A DNA stretch of 64,000 bases from Larkinella sp. C7 (lineage in GTDB: Bacteria > Bacteroidota > Bacteroidia > Cytophagales > Spirosomataceae): the NCBI RefSeq assembly GCF_006149005.1, contig NZ_VBSL01000003.1, forward strand, positions 186,001 through 250,000. Reading direction: 5' to 3'. The position numbers were made by a program, and so were the translations under genes. Numbering within the stretch: position 1 is the stretch's first letter; each line of letters opens with the position of its first letter. Below are positions 18,080-28,051 of this stretch, one piece after another. The notes beneath the pieces are model-generated. The model searched no databases. It saw only the letters and a program-made list of their open reading frames with translations, and was not told the DNA's origin.

Positions 18080-21000
18080 TTACTGCTTCAGGATTTTCAG
18101 ACTGACCTGTTTCAGGCCACTACTGACCTGTAAGAACAGTAAGCCTGCCGGTTGTCCCTGAACCGATACCGTCGGCCGCTCTACCGGTTTTGCCGCGTCA
18201 ATGTGCCGCTGGCCGATCAGCCGCCCCCCGGCATCCGTCAGTTGCAACCGGAGCGGCTGGCCTTCCGCCCCCCGGATTTCGACCACCACCTGATCCGAAA
18301 CCGGGTTGCCCAACACCGTTACCGCAAGCTGCGAAGCGGTTTCGGCCGACAACCGGGCCGGGGCACACTGGTAGGCCTTCGGGGCGCCTTTCAGGTCATA
18401 GGTGCTGCCCAGCACCCGCGCCCGAATCAGCGTCCCGTTGGTCACACTGCCCGGTGGCGTGAAGTTGTAGGCATGCGCTCCGTTGCCCTTCCCGGCGTCT
18501 TTCAGATCTTGGCGGTAGATGTTGGCCAGCGTACTGCCCAGAACCGTTCCCGATCCCTCCAGATAGAATTCCACCGTGAGCGGGGTGTTGGGCTTGTTGC
18601 GGTCCCAGACCCAGCCGCGGATGCCGCCACAGTCGAGCTTGTCGAGATAGCCCTCGAAGCTGCCCGTCACGGTCGTGGTGGAAGCGGGGTTGATGGTCAG
18701 CGGAAAACTGACGGAATTGGTCAGCACGCCATCGCTGGCCGAATAGGTCAGCACGAAGGTGCCTGCTTGCGTCGGTGTGCCCGAGATCACCCGGCTGGTC
18801 ATGCTGATCGACAAACCGTCGGGCAATCCGGTGAGCTGGTAGGTGAGGGGTTGGGCTTCGGGATCGGTGAAGGCGACGAGCGTACCGGAGAAGGGCACGC
18901 CGACCTGGGCCACCAGGGGCGCGATGAGGATGGTTGGCGAGGGGGGCACGGGGGCTTTGTTGGCGGGCGATCCGGTTCCCTGACAGATGAGGGCTTTGGG
19001 GGAATCCTTCAGGATGAAACTGCTGCCGCTGACGCGGGCGGAGAGATTGTGGGACAAGCCATCTTTCAGATTGTCAGGGATGTTGAAGAAGAAGGCGTGT
19101 CGTCCGTTGCCTTTTCCGGCGGATTGCAGGTCTTGTCGGAAGACGTCGGCGGAGAGGGAAGCAATGACGTTGGGTCCGTCGAGGATGTCGACGGGGACGG
19201 GGGAGTTGGGTTTGTTGCGGTCCCAGGCCCATCCTCGGAAGGTGGCACAGTCAGCACCGTAGACAAAACCGTCGAAGGAGCCGGTAATGAGTGGGGGCGA
19301 AACCGTTATCGTAGTGGACGCCGTAGCGGAACAACTGCCAGTGGTGCAGGTGGCCGAGTAGACCAGCGTACCGGTGGCGGAGGTGGGCACGGCGATGGCG
19401 GTTCCGGTACCGCTGGTGCCGTTGGGGCCGGTCCAGTTGAGGGTGCCAGTGGTGCAACCGGTGATGGAAAGGGCGACGCCCGGGGTGTTCTGAAAAACCG
19501 GTTGGGTGGAAACGTTGGAAGTAAGCAGGAGTGCGGCCAGCGGAGAGCCCTGGAACTCATACGCCCCAAGATCGATGGGGCCGTCGTTGAAAAACCGGGA
19601 ATTGCCGGCCAGATCCGTGGTAACACCGTTAAGGGCCGTAGCGCTGTTCGTTCCGGCATTGATAGCGGGCGAGCAGGCCGTCAGGCTCAGGTCATCACTG
19701 GCCGCATCGGTGAATTTCGGATCCTGACCAACCCGGTTGTCGCCACTATCCATAAAACCGGTCGCCCCGGTTTCGATCAGGCTGTGGGCAACCGTGAGTG
19801 ATAAATTTACACCCTCTTCAACCGCGTTAAAAAAAGCAGTTGCCCCGCCGTTATCCCACAGGATGCAGTTGATCAGGCTGTGAATCGAACGAACCGTCGA
19901 AGTACCTCCACCATCCGTATCGATGCCTCCCTCATTATAGATGACGTTACCTTGATTCTCGGTAGACGTATTCTGGTAGAAGCTACAATTGATCAGCATC
20001 GAACGATTCAAAGCCGACGTGCCATCACTTGTTCGTCCAAAGAGGTCATTAAAAATGGCTCCTCCGAGGTCGGCCTGGTTGCCGATAAAAATGCAATTGA
20101 GCATGGTCAATTGAAGATTGCCCTGTGTATTGGCATCGTTTTCCACCGCTCCACCCCGGCTTCCTTCGTTGCGGATGAAGCGGCAATTGGTAAAGACCGG
20201 CTCCAGCAAACCGTTTTGACTGTTGTTGTCGACGGCAGTCCCTTCCGTGTTCTCGATGAAACTGCAATTGGTTATTCTGGGATGGCTAACCGACAAATTC
20301 CCGGTTTCATCCGCATCGGAAGCGGATTCTGTCCTTAGCGCATAAAAGGTATTCTGGGTAAAACTACAATTCGTCAGGATGGGGTTGGAAGTTCCGCCAT
20401 CGTCAACATAGGTCCTGAATGCGCCCCGGTTTTGAGAAAAACTACAATTGGTCAGGCTGGGACTCGTGGTTCCTCCGTCATTGGCGAAACTATAGACACC
20501 GCTTAAATTCTGAATAAACCGGCAGTCTGTCAGGATGGGGCTACTGACTCCTCCTTCTCTCCCATTGTTGTACAGGGCACCACCTTCGTACGCGAAGTTC
20601 TGAATAAACGTACACTGGTTCAATGTCGGGTTACTCTGGTTGCCCGAACCACTGCCGTCATTGACCATCCCTCCTCCCGATCGATTGCCGTCCAGGTTAT
20701 TGGCATAGCCACCCGTAATGGTTATGCCATCGAGCCGGGTCTGGGCGCTGGCATTTTTAAATTGAACGACGTGATAGCTGTTGCCATCATCCAGCGTAGA
20801 GTTATTGTCGATGTCACCCGATAAGGTGGTACTGGATGGATTCGTCGTGCGGACATCGGTTCCGGCGGTATACCCCCCGTACACCTGTACGCCCGAAGCA
20901 ATGGAAAACGATTGCGTTCGGTCGGTCGTGGCCGTTGGCTTGTAGAGTCCAGCCCCCACCAACACGGTGGTACTGGCAGGTGATTGGGACAGCACGGCCT

Positions 21001-21169
21001 GTAATTGGGATGCGGGATAGGCATTTGTCCAACTATCGCCGTCTTGCGTACCGTTGCCGGTTGGGGTTACGTACTTGATCTGAGCGGAAGCCGTCAGAAC
21101 ACTGAAAAGCAGCAGAGTACAGGTGACGAAAAGACCAATCGGTCCAGGGAAGGGTAGCTTTGTTTTCAT
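18080..21169 (-). CDS. Large secreted parallel beta-helix protein with T9SS-type sorting domain
   Basis: The 1029-residue protein has a signal peptide (residues 1-29). Residues 31-540 form a right-handed parallel beta helix of the 'choice-of-anchor Q' / pectin-lyase-like type, with repeated NCSFxxN steps and the ending SPAINAGT...DLGAYEFQG. An Ig-like segment follows (545-625), then module 1 with RGWAWDRNKPNSP (630-729), a putative-Ig segment (735-828), module 2 with RGWVWDRNKPNTP (836-935), and the sorting domain (938-1029). It is probably a surface protein that binds or cleaves polysaccharide, but no catalytic residues can be assigned. The gene lies upstream of its paralogue on the same strand. 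Confidence 0.8.
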   Translation of the reverse strand: MKTKLPFPGPIGLFVTCTLLLFSVLTASAQIKYVTPTGNGTQDGDSWTNAYPASQLQAVLSQSPASTTVLVGAGLYKPTATTDRTQSFSIASGVQVYGGYTAGTDVRTTNPSSTTLSGDIDNNSTLDDGNSYHVVQFKNASAQTRLDGITITGGYANNLDGNRSGGGMVNDGSGSGNQSNPTLNQCTFIQNFAYEGGALYNNGREGGVSSPILTDCRFIQNLSGVYSFANDGGTTSPSLTNCSFSQNRGAFRTYVDDGGTSNPILTNCSFTQNTFYALRTESASDADETGNLSVSHPRITNCSFIENTEGTAVDNNSQNGLLEPVFTNCRFIRNEGSRGGAVENDANTQGNLQLTMLNCIFIGNQADLGGAIFNDLFGRTSDGTSALNRSMLINCSFYQNTSTENQGNVIYNEGGIDTDGGGTSTVRSIHSLINCILWDNGGATAFFNAVEEGVNLSLTVAHSLIETGATGFMDSGDNRVGQDPKFTDAASDDLSLTACSPAINAGTNSATALNGVTTDLAGNSRFFNDGPIDLGAYEFQGSPLAALLLTSNVSTQPVFQNTPGVALSITGCTTGTLNWTGPNGTSGTGTAIAVPTSATGTLVYSATCTTGSCSATASTTITVSPPLITGSFDGFVYGADCATFRGWAWDRNKPNSPVPVDILDGPNVIASLSADVFRQDLQSAGKGNGRHAFFFNIPDNLKDGLSHNLSARVSGSSFILKDSPKALICQGTGSPANKAPVPPSPTILIAPLVAQVGVPFSGTLVAFTDPEAQPLTYQLTGLPDGLSISMTSRVISGTPTQAGTFVLTYSASDGVLTNSVSFPLTINPASTTTVTGSFEGYLDKLDCGGIRGWVWDRNKPNTPLTVEFYLEGSGTVLGSTLANIYRQDLKDAGKGNGAHAYNFTPPGSVTNGTLIRARVLGSTYDLKGAPKAYQCAPARLSAETASQLAVTVLGNPVSDQVVVEIRGAEGQPLRLQLTDAGGRLIGQRHIDAAKPVERPTVSVQGQPAGLLFLQVSSGLKQVSLKILKQ
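18191..18349 (-). repeat. 159-base near-identical repeat, copy 2 (sorting domain)
   Basis: This is the partner of 15258-15416, in direct orientation about 2.9 kb away. Recombination between the copies would fuse the two genes in frame. Confidence 0.9.
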
Positions 21170-21454
21170 AAGTATACCCCGGGCGGTTTAGGTGCCGGGT
21201 CGGAAATGGCCCAAACGTAGTCTTCGATTCACAAACTGACTATCGCAATTTTCCCAATTCCTATAACAATCTTCCCACGGATCAAAAAATGGACATTGAT
21301 CCCCAAAAATCATGCTCATGGGGTTAAAGTTGGGATAATTGCGATCGTTTTTGGTAGAATTGTGGCAACGGTCTGGTCGGTTTGCCACCATGAGAAGTGC
21401 GCTTATCCAATCCGTAAAAATGTGGGGGGGCGGTGTGGCTTCAGCGTGCCTTGG

Positions 21455-24400
21455 CTAGTCCAGTTTGACCTTTGCCTGATACTCCCTCGGGGTCACCTGG
21501 TAGTGTTGCCGAAACATCTTGGTGAAATGCGCGGGGGAGTCAAAGCCCACCAGGTAGGCGGTTTCCGATACGGCTCTTCCCTCTTCCAGCAACTGAACCG
21601 ATCGCTTCAGCCGGTGTACCCGAATGAAATCACCGGGCGTCACCCCCGTCACTGCTTTCATCTTGCGGTACAGGCTCATCCGGCTCAGGTTCGTATACTT
21701 CTCGATGTCTTCGACCCGAAATGCCGTGTTGTCCAGATTGGTTTCAATGAGTTGGGTGATGCCGGCCAGCAACGGATCGACGGATACCGGGGCCTGAACC
21801 GGTTGCGGGGGGGCGGGATGCGTCAACCCGGCCTGTAGTTGCTCCCGCAGCCGACGCTGGTTTTCGAGCAGATTCCGCACCCGCAACTGCAACTCCTGTA
21901 CATGAAACGGTTTGGTCAGGTATTCATCCGCTCCCCGCGTCAAGCCTTCGATCCGATCCGCATAGGCGACCTTTGCCGTTAGCAGCACCACCGGAATGTG
22001 GTGGGTCCGCAGGTCGCTTTTCAGGTGGTTACACAGCGTATAGCCATCCATCACCGGCATCATCACATCACTGATGACGACATCCGGCATTCGTTCAAGG
22101 GCCAGATTCAACCCTTCCTGTCCGTTGCGGGCCTGATCCACTTCATACCCGGCAGACAGGCTCTCGGTGATAAACTGCGCCAGTTCGACATGGTCTTCTA
22201 CGACCAAAATTCGAACCGGTTCGTCCTTCCCGTTTTCATTGGACGGTATCAACTGCCCCTCATCGGCCAATCGGCCCTTTTCGGTCGGTTGCGCCATTCG
22301 AACCGGCAACCAGACCCGGAAGAGCGTGCCCAGTCCTTCCCGGCTCTCCACCGTGATCTGCCCCTGCTGGCTCTCCACCAGTTCTTTGACCAACGATAGC
22401 CCGATGCCCGTTCCCAAGGGTCGGTTTGGAGGGGATTCCGGTCTCGCTTCTACCTGATAATACCGATCAAAGATCAATGGCAAACTGGCGGGTGGAATGC
22501 CAATCCCCGTATCACTTACCACGAGTTCAACCTCTTGCTGCGTTCCTTGCAGGGGGTGAATTTGAACCCGCACCTGCCCCCCTTCCGGCGTAAACTTCAG
22601 GGCATTCGACACCAGGTTATAGACGATCGGTTCGAGCTTGTCCGAATCGAACCAATAATGGGACCGCAACGCATTTTCGAAGACCAGATCGATGCCCAGT
22701 GCTGACGCCTGTTCCCGAAACGGCAACAGCCACTGATCAACACACTGGCCTATGTCCCCCAGCGACTCGTTGACGGTCATGAGGTTGGCTTCCAGTTTGG
22801 AAAAGTCCATCAACTGGTTGATGAGCCGCAGCAGGTGACGCGCCTGGGTCTCCATGATCGAAACCCGGCGCTGAATTCCGGGTTCAAGGGGCTGTTGCAG
22901 CAACTGTTCGGCGGGCGACAGGATCAGTGTCAGGGGCGTTCGGAACTCGTGGGTGACGTTGGCAAAAAACCGGGTTTTCATTTCATCCAGTTCCCGGAGT
23001 TTCGCGGCTTCGTGTTCTTTCAGCGCTATCGATTGCTGCATTTTGAGCCGGTTGACGTAATTCCGAAACAGACCGTAGGCAATTCCGACCCCGGCGATGG
23101 TGTAGAAAGTATACGCCCACCAGGTGGCCCACCAGGGCGGATGAATGACAATGCGCAGGGTTCGAATTTTCGGACTCCAGACACCGGTCAAATTGGTTGC
23201 GTTCAGGCGCAGGGTATAGGTGCCGGGCCTTAAATCTGTAAAAACCGCTTCGGGCCGCTGGCTTTCAACCCAGGTGGGTTCCAGGCCCACCAGTTGATAG
23301 CGGTACCGGTTTTTGTCGGGTTTGTTGAACTGCAAAGCCGCAAACCCGATGGTCAGGAAGTTCTGGTTGTCGGGTAAACGCAGCTCGTGGATGGCCTGAA
23401 CGGGTAACTCGCCGAGAGGAGAATCCGGGCCCGGAACGACCGGTTTATTGTTGATGGAAAGGGTGGTGATCTCGGTTGCGGGCTGAAACGAATCCGGGCG
23501 GATGTGGCCCGGATAGAACGCCGTAATGCCTTCCAGACCACCCATCAGGATGCGGTCATTCGGCAGATGCAGAAAATGGTAGCGGTTGAACTCGTCGGCC
23601 AGGATACCATCTTCGGTCGTGTAGGTCTGGGTCGCCAGGGTCCGGCGTTGAATTTTACAAATCCCTTTGTTCGTCCCCACCCAGACCTGCCCTTTTTGAT
23701 CGGGAATGACGGAGTAAATGACGTTGTTGGGCAGACCGTTGGCTACGGACAACCGTTGGCTCAAACCGGTTTTTTTGTCGAATAGACAGGCTCCGCTGCC
23801 GAAGGTGCCGATCCAGAGCCGATCGGGTCGGTCAGGGTCGGTGGCCAGGCATAACAGATTGTTGCTGCTCAGGGAGTTTGGGTTGTCGGGATCGTTTTTA
23901 TAGCTGGTTAGTCGACCGGTTTTGCGGTCGACCCGAACCAGTCCTTCGCTCGGTGTTGCCAGCCACAAGGCCTGATCATCGACGGTGAACATCAAGGTCG
24001 TTTTCCGGATGGCATATGGAAAACGGGTCCACCGCCCTGGTGATTCGTCATACCGATACGCCGTGGAATCCAGAAACGCCCACACCTGCCCCTGGCGGTC
24101 GGTGGTCAGCGGGCAGAGCCGTTCGCCGATGGCAATGTTTTTAAAACGGACGGGAAAGGGGATTTTTTCGGATTTCCGGGTCTTGAGATCAACCCGGTAC
24201 AGATCAGAACTTCCGACATTGTACCAGAGCCGCCCCTGTCCATCGAAGGTATGGCGAAAGTTGTAGTTGGACAAAGACGGGTCGAGCGGGGGGATCTGAT
24301 CGGGTGGTAAAGAAAGCCATCCGTTGTTCAGCAAATCCTTCACAAAACCGGTTTGGTAGGTTGCGGTTTGAAACGGACTGAGCCGTAAGTCATACTTCTG

Positions 24401-25429
24401 AATACCGTTGCCCGCAGTCCCGAGCCACAACACATTCGATTGGTCGATGAAGATACTGCGGTAATTAATGGGTCCATTCTCGTTCCCGGAACGGAGCAAG
24501 CGGGGGCCTTCGGCATCGGTAAAGCAAAATAACTTATTGTCCCGGGCAAAGTAAATCGTTCCCTTCTGATCGGCAGCGAAGTAGGTATTGAACAGTTCAT
24601 TTTCCAAAGGCGGAATCGGATAGCTGCGGGCCTGGTGCGTAGCCGTCTCGAAAACTGTAATATGGTGGTGAAAGGCAACGACGAGGTCGCCATTGGGCCG
24701 CAGGTATAACCCGTTCAAATACGCTTCGGGCATCCAGCTGGCTTTGCCGGGTTGGTAGACATGCCGAAGAAAGGACTGCGAACGGTGGTCAAAATAATCA
24801 ATTCCCTTGCTGGTAAAAACCCACAGATCATCCTCCGGCGTCGACTGAACGAAGCCAATCACATCGGAGGAAAGGGAGTTGGGCTGGTTGGGCTGGTGAC
24901 GAAACAAGGTAGCTTTTTGCGTACGCAGGTTGAACGAGACCAAACCGGTGTTGGAGCGGACGACCCATAGCCGCTCGCCCCGGCGGTCGAAACAGAAGTC
25001 GCCGATCCCGTTTTTTCCAAACAGTTTTACAAAAGCCGGTTGCTGCGAAAAGTTGGTAAACTGTTCGGTAACCGGATCGAATACGTCGAGATCCTGGCGC
25101 TCTGAGGCAATCCAGATCTTTCCGTTGGGATCCACTTTCAGTTTGGTAATTCCGGCAAATGAAAGGGAAGGGCGCCGGTTCGGATCAGGCTGAAACACTT
25201 TGAACTGACTGCCATCGTAGCGGGCCAGACCGTCGCGGGTCGCCATCCAGATAAATCCCTTTTGGTCCTGCACAATGGACGGTACAAACGCCTGAGGCAG
25301 CCCTTGCCGGTCGGTGATGAACGCGGGCGCGGGCAGTTTATGAGGTTGCGCAAGCACGAAAGAACAGGGATTGAACAACCATCCCCAAATCAACCACAAC
25401 AGGATCAAGTGACTGTCAATCTGTTTCAT
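21455..25429 (-). CDS. Hybrid two-component system regulator (HTCS) with periplasmic propeller sensor
   Basis: The 1324-residue protein combines sensor, kinase, receiver and DNA-binding parts. A signal peptide (1-27) precedes two seven-bladed-type propellers of Reg_prop repeats (35-650), a Y_Y_Y domain (690-762) and a membrane helix (770-788). The kinase has His827 (NVTHEFRTPL), N box NLVSNALKFTPEGG and G boxes DTGIGIP and GTGIGLSL. The receiver has Asp1121 (ISDVMMPVMDG) and Lys1173. An AraC-type helix-turn-helix ends the protein (1225-1324). HTCS proteins usually sense an oligosaccharide and switch on nearby glycan-use genes; here the divergent GH43-like gene is the closest candidate. Confidence 0.95.
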   Translation of the reverse strand: MKQIDSHLILLWLIWGWLFNPCSFVLAQPHKLPAPAFITDRQGLPQAFVPSIVQDQKGFIWMATRDGLARYDGSQFKVFQPDPNRRPSLSFAGITKLKVDPNGKIWIASERQDLDVFDPVTEQFTNFSQQPAFVKLFGKNGIGDFCFDRRGERLWVVRSNTGLVSFNLRTQKATLFRHQPNQPNSLSSDVIGFVQSTPEDDLWVFTSKGIDYFDHRSQSFLRHVYQPGKASWMPEAYLNGLYLRPNGDLVVAFHHHITVFETATHQARSYPIPPLENELFNTYFAADQKGTIYFARDNKLFCFTDAEGPRLLRSGNENGPINYRSIFIDQSNVLWLGTAGNGIQKYDLRLSPFQTATYQTGFVKDLLNNGWLSLPPDQIPPLDPSLSNYNFRHTFDGQGRLWYNVGSSDLYRVDLKTRKSEKIPFPVRFKNIAIGERLCPLTTDRQGQVWAFLDSTAYRYDESPGRWTRFPYAIRKTTLMFTVDDQALWLATPSEGLVRVDRKTGRLTSYKNDPDNPNSLSSNNLLCLATDPDRPDRLWIGTFGSGACLFDKKTGLSQRLSVANGLPNNVIYSVIPDQKGQVWVGTNKGICKIQRRTLATQTYTTEDGILADEFNRYHFLHLPNDRILMGGLEGITAFYPGHIRPDSFQPATEITTLSINNKPVVPGPDSPLGELPVQAIHELRLPDNQNFLTIGFAALQFNKPDKNRYRYQLVGLEPTWVESQRPEAVFTDLRPGTYTLRLNATNLTGVWSPKIRTLRIVIHPPWWATWWAYTFYTIAGVGIAYGLFRNYVNRLKMQQSIALKEHEAAKLRELDEMKTRFFANVTHEFRTPLTLILSPAEQLLQQPLEPGIQRRVSIMETQARHLLRLINQLMDFSKLEANLMTVNESLGDIGQCVDQWLLPFREQASALGIDLVFENALRSHYWFDSDKLEPIVYNLVSNALKFTPEGGQVRVQIHPLQGTQQEVELVVSDTGIGIPPASLPLIFDRYYQVEARPESPPNRPLGTGIGLSLVKELVESQQGQITVESREGLGTLFRVWLPVRMAQPTEKGRLADEGQLIPSNENGKDEPVRILVVEDHVELAQFITESLSAGYEVDQARNGQEGLNLALERMPDVVISDVMMPVMDGYTLCNHLKSDLRTHHIPVVLLTAKVAYADRIEGLTRGADEYLTKPFHVQELQLRVRNLLENQRRLREQLQAGLTHPAPPQPVQAPVSVDPLLAGITQLIETNLDNTAFRVEDIEKYTNLSRMSLYRKMKAVTGVTPGDFIRVHRLKRSVQLLEEGRAVSETAYLVGFDSPAHFTKMFRQHYQVTPREYQAKVKLD

Positions 25430-25802
25430 TCACACCTTTGAATTACCCTCACCATCAAATAAGAACACTTTTTCGATATGTTACTATTCGTAGATATACT
25501 TTTTACTGAACGTAGCAATTTTGGAAAATCGGGTTCGCTGGTCGGCTGTCATTTTTAGTGCTGACGCAAATGGATAAATTGGTTCCTTTTTGAGCTGACA
25601 ACAACACGCGGAGTCGTCAATACATACGCTCCGGGCAGCCAGATAGTTTGCTCCGCACACAGGCTGTCTGGGCCCAAAGCTAACGGGGCGTTTATGGAAT
25701 GTTAGATTTACCGTTTACCTTCGTGCTTTCCGGTTTGCACGAAGAAATGCACAATCCGGTCATCGTTCATCAAGTTCTGGCTTGTGTCAAAAGATCAATT
25801 CC
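25430..25802. promoter_or_regulatory. Divergent control region between HTCS and GH43-like genes
   Basis: About 370 non-coding bases lie between the divergent starts. Both promoters and any HTCS binding sites should be here. I found no exact TAnnTTTG with a spaced TTTG box and no clear direct repeats, so no site is placed. Confidence 0.4.
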
Positions 25803-26966
25803 ATGAAACCCGTACTCCTCCTGCTCCTTTTTTTCAGTACCCCCTTTTTACGCGCTGTGCGGGCACAGAAGGCCCCGGTCGATGGCCCGGCAAAAGCTAC
25901 TTTTTCCAATCCCCTGCCGATCCAATTTGGAGATCCTTACATTTTATACACCCAGGGTACCTATTATATGTACGGCACGGGCGGTGGAGCGGAGAAGGGG
26001 TTTGCCGCTTATTCGTCAAACGATATGGTTTCCTGGAAAGCCGAGGGACAGGTGTATTTTCACACGAACAAAAATGGCTGGAGTGATCCCAAAGCCAGTT
26101 GGGGCGGGGCGTACTGGGCCCCTGAGGTTTACGAAGTGAAGGGGAAATATTATCTGTTTTACAGTGCGCAATGGAAGGTAAACCCCACCCGGGAAGTGGA
26201 AAATTTCCGGATCGGCGTGGCCGTTGCCGACAAGCCTACGGGGCCTTTCATCGATCTGGCCGACCAGCCTATTTTTGATCCGGGGTATCCCATCATCGAT
26301 GCCAATGTGTTTTTTGACCCGAATGGAAAAGTCTATCTCTATTATTCGCGTTGCTGCTATAAACACCCGGTCGAGAGCGAAGTGGCCGATTTGGCCCGGA
26401 AAAAAGGGTGGTATGAGGAGATTGAAGAAAGCTGGGTGTATGGGGTCGAGCTCAAAGCGGATTTTTCCGGTGTCGTTGGCGAACCGGTTTTGTTGCTGCG
26501 GCCCCCGGTTCAGCTCAACGACAAGCAGGCCGAATGGGAAAGTCGCTCGGTTACGGCCCGCGAAGTCAACCGTCGCTGGACGGAGGGTTCCGTCACGTTT
26601 AAAAAGGACGATACGTATTACATGATGTATTCGGCCAACCATTTCGGCGGTCAGTTTTACGCCATTGGTTATGCCACCTCCAACTCCCCCTTGGGTCCCT
26701 TCAAAAAAGCGGCTAACAATCCGGTATTGCAGAAAAATACCGACCAGGGAGGTTCGGTTACGGGCACCGGGCACAACAGCATAGCCTACTCGCCGGACGG
26801 TCGGGAAATGTTTTGCGTATACCACGCCAGAACGGCCAAAACCGGGGGTGAGCGAGTGGTTTGTATCGACCGCATGGAGGTGAAAAATGGAAAAATCACC
26901 ATTTTCGGGCCTACCACGACGCCCCAGAAACGTCCTTCCGGCGCATCAAAGGCGTTAAAAGAGTAA
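25803..26966 (+). CDS. Secreted glycoside hydrolase, GH43-like five-bladed propeller
   Basis: The start at 25803 gives a signal peptide (MKPVLLLLLFFSTPFLRAVR) and 387 residues; an upstream TTG start at 25782 would add seven residues. The fold signs are those of GH43-type enzymes. They include an N-terminal Asp in FGDPYILYTQGTYYMYGT, the central APEVYEVKGKYYLFYSA, a middle Asp in PIIDANVFFDPNGKVYLYYS, and a Glu in RWTEGSVTFKKDDTYYMMYS. These fit the base, pKa modulator and acid of the family. It probably releases arabinose or xylose from plant polysaccharides in the periplasm. It is divergent from the HTCS regulator, which may control it. Confidence 0.85.
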   Translation: MKPVLLLLLFFSTPFLRAVRAQKAPVDGPAKATFSNPLPIQFGDPYILYTQGTYYMYGTGGGAEKGFAAYSSNDMVSWKAEGQVYFHTNKNGWSDPKASWGGAYWAPEVYEVKGKYYLFYSAQWKVNPTREVENFRIGVAVADKPTGPFIDLADQPIFDPGYPIIDANVFFDPNGKVYLYYSRCCYKHPVESEVADLARKKGWYEEIEESWVYGVELKADFSGVVGEPVLLLRPPVQLNDKQAEWESRSVTAREVNRRWTEGSVTFKKDDTYYMMYSANHFGGQFYAIGYATSNSPLGPFKKAANNPVLQKNTDQGGSVTGTGHNSIAYSPDGREMFCVYHARTAKTGGERVVCIDRMEVKNGKITIFGPTTTPQKRPSGASKALKE

Positions 26967-27029
26967 ACGCATGAGCCTTTGTATGGGTGCCCCGGCACAA
27001 AACCGACAAACCGTAGACGCCGATTGAGT

Positions 27030-27905
27030 TTATCCTTTGTTAGAAGAACGCCGAAGCGACTTGAAAACGGCAACAACGCCGGCCAGTATTAATCCGACCA
27101 CCAAACCAACCCCAAATTCTTTCAGGATGGCCGGAAGGCCCGGAAATAAGGTGTGCAGGTAGTGGATGTTGTGCACAAATATTCCGCCCGCAACCAGCAG
27201 AAGAGCCAACGTCCCCACCACGCTTAAAATCCGGACGATAATTGGTAGAGCGCCAACCAGCACATGGCCCAGTTTTGACAGGAAACCCGTATGGTTCGAC
27301 CGTTTGATCAACTTGTAGCCAGCATCATCCATTCGGACAATGAGCGCTACCAGGCCATAGACGCCAACCGTCGCCAGCAGGGCCACCACGGACACCGTCA
27401 AAATTTGTATCATGGAGGGTTGTCCGGCAACCGACCCCAGCGCAATGATGACAATTTCTACGGAAAGGATAAAATCCGTCGTTATGGCGGATTTTACTTT
27501 GACTTTTTCCTGGTCGACAGGAGGAGTGACTTGCGGGCTATCCGAGATTGCCTGCTGTTTGGGTGCCTTTTCCTTACCAAAGTAGTCGATTATTTTTTCG
27601 CCCCCTTCATAGGCCAGGTAACAACCGCCCAGCAGCAGGATGAAGGTGATGGCGACCGGAAAGAATGCATTCAGCAGCAGGGCAATCGGAACAATAATGA
27701 GTTTATTGATGAATGAGCCTTTCGTAATAGACCACAGGATGGGCAATTCTCTGTCGGCCAGGAATCCCGTCGCCTTTTCTGCGTTTACCGCCAGGTCATC
27801 ACCCAGTATACCGGCGGTTTTGCGAGTGGCTATTTTTGTTGCTAAAGCAACATCATCCATTAAGGCAGCGATATCATCTAAAATTGCAAAAAAACCAGAG
27901 GCCAT
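27030..27905 (-). CDS. DUF808 family inner-membrane protein
   Basis: The 291-residue protein starts with the family hallmark ASGFFAILDDIAALMDDVAL and continues with KTAGILGDDLAVNAEKATGF. Several hydrophobic helices follow (about 65-100, 145-165, 170-195, 220-245 and 260-280). This matches the YedI/DUF808 family, whose function is unknown. It is a single gene, convergent with the GH43-like gene. Confidence 0.9.
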   Translation of the reverse strand: MASGFFAILDDIAALMDDVALATKIATRKTAGILGDDLAVNAEKATGFLADRELPILWSITKGSFINKLIIVPIALLLNAFFPVAITFILLLGGCYLAYEGGEKIIDYFGKEKAPKQQAISDSPQVTPPVDQEKVKVKSAITTDFILSVEIVIIALGSVAGQPSMIQILTVSVVALLATVGVYGLVALIVRMDDAGYKLIKRSNHTGFLSKLGHVLVGALPIIVRILSVVGTLALLLVAGGIFVHNIHYLHTLFPGLPAILKEFGVGLVVGLILAGVVAVFKSLRRSSNKG

Positions 27906-28051
27906 TGGTCGAGTGGATTATACGAAAACTTTTTACGGCTGAAAGATAGAGATAGATTGCCTCTAAAGTACCGTCTGCATCCATTATCTGATTGTTTGGG
28001 ATCAAACCTAAGTCCATCCGGCAGCAGCTTAGAATTCGTAATAGCGATAGG

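Noticed and set aside
18152-19801. Plus-strand frame of 549 codons
   Set aside because: It runs antisense to the beta-helix protein gene; the composition is Gly/Arg/Val-rich and no family is visible.
26945-26990. Possible hairpin after the GH43-like gene
   Set aside because: Only six bases pair (AAAGGC/GCCTTT) with a long interior; too weak to call.
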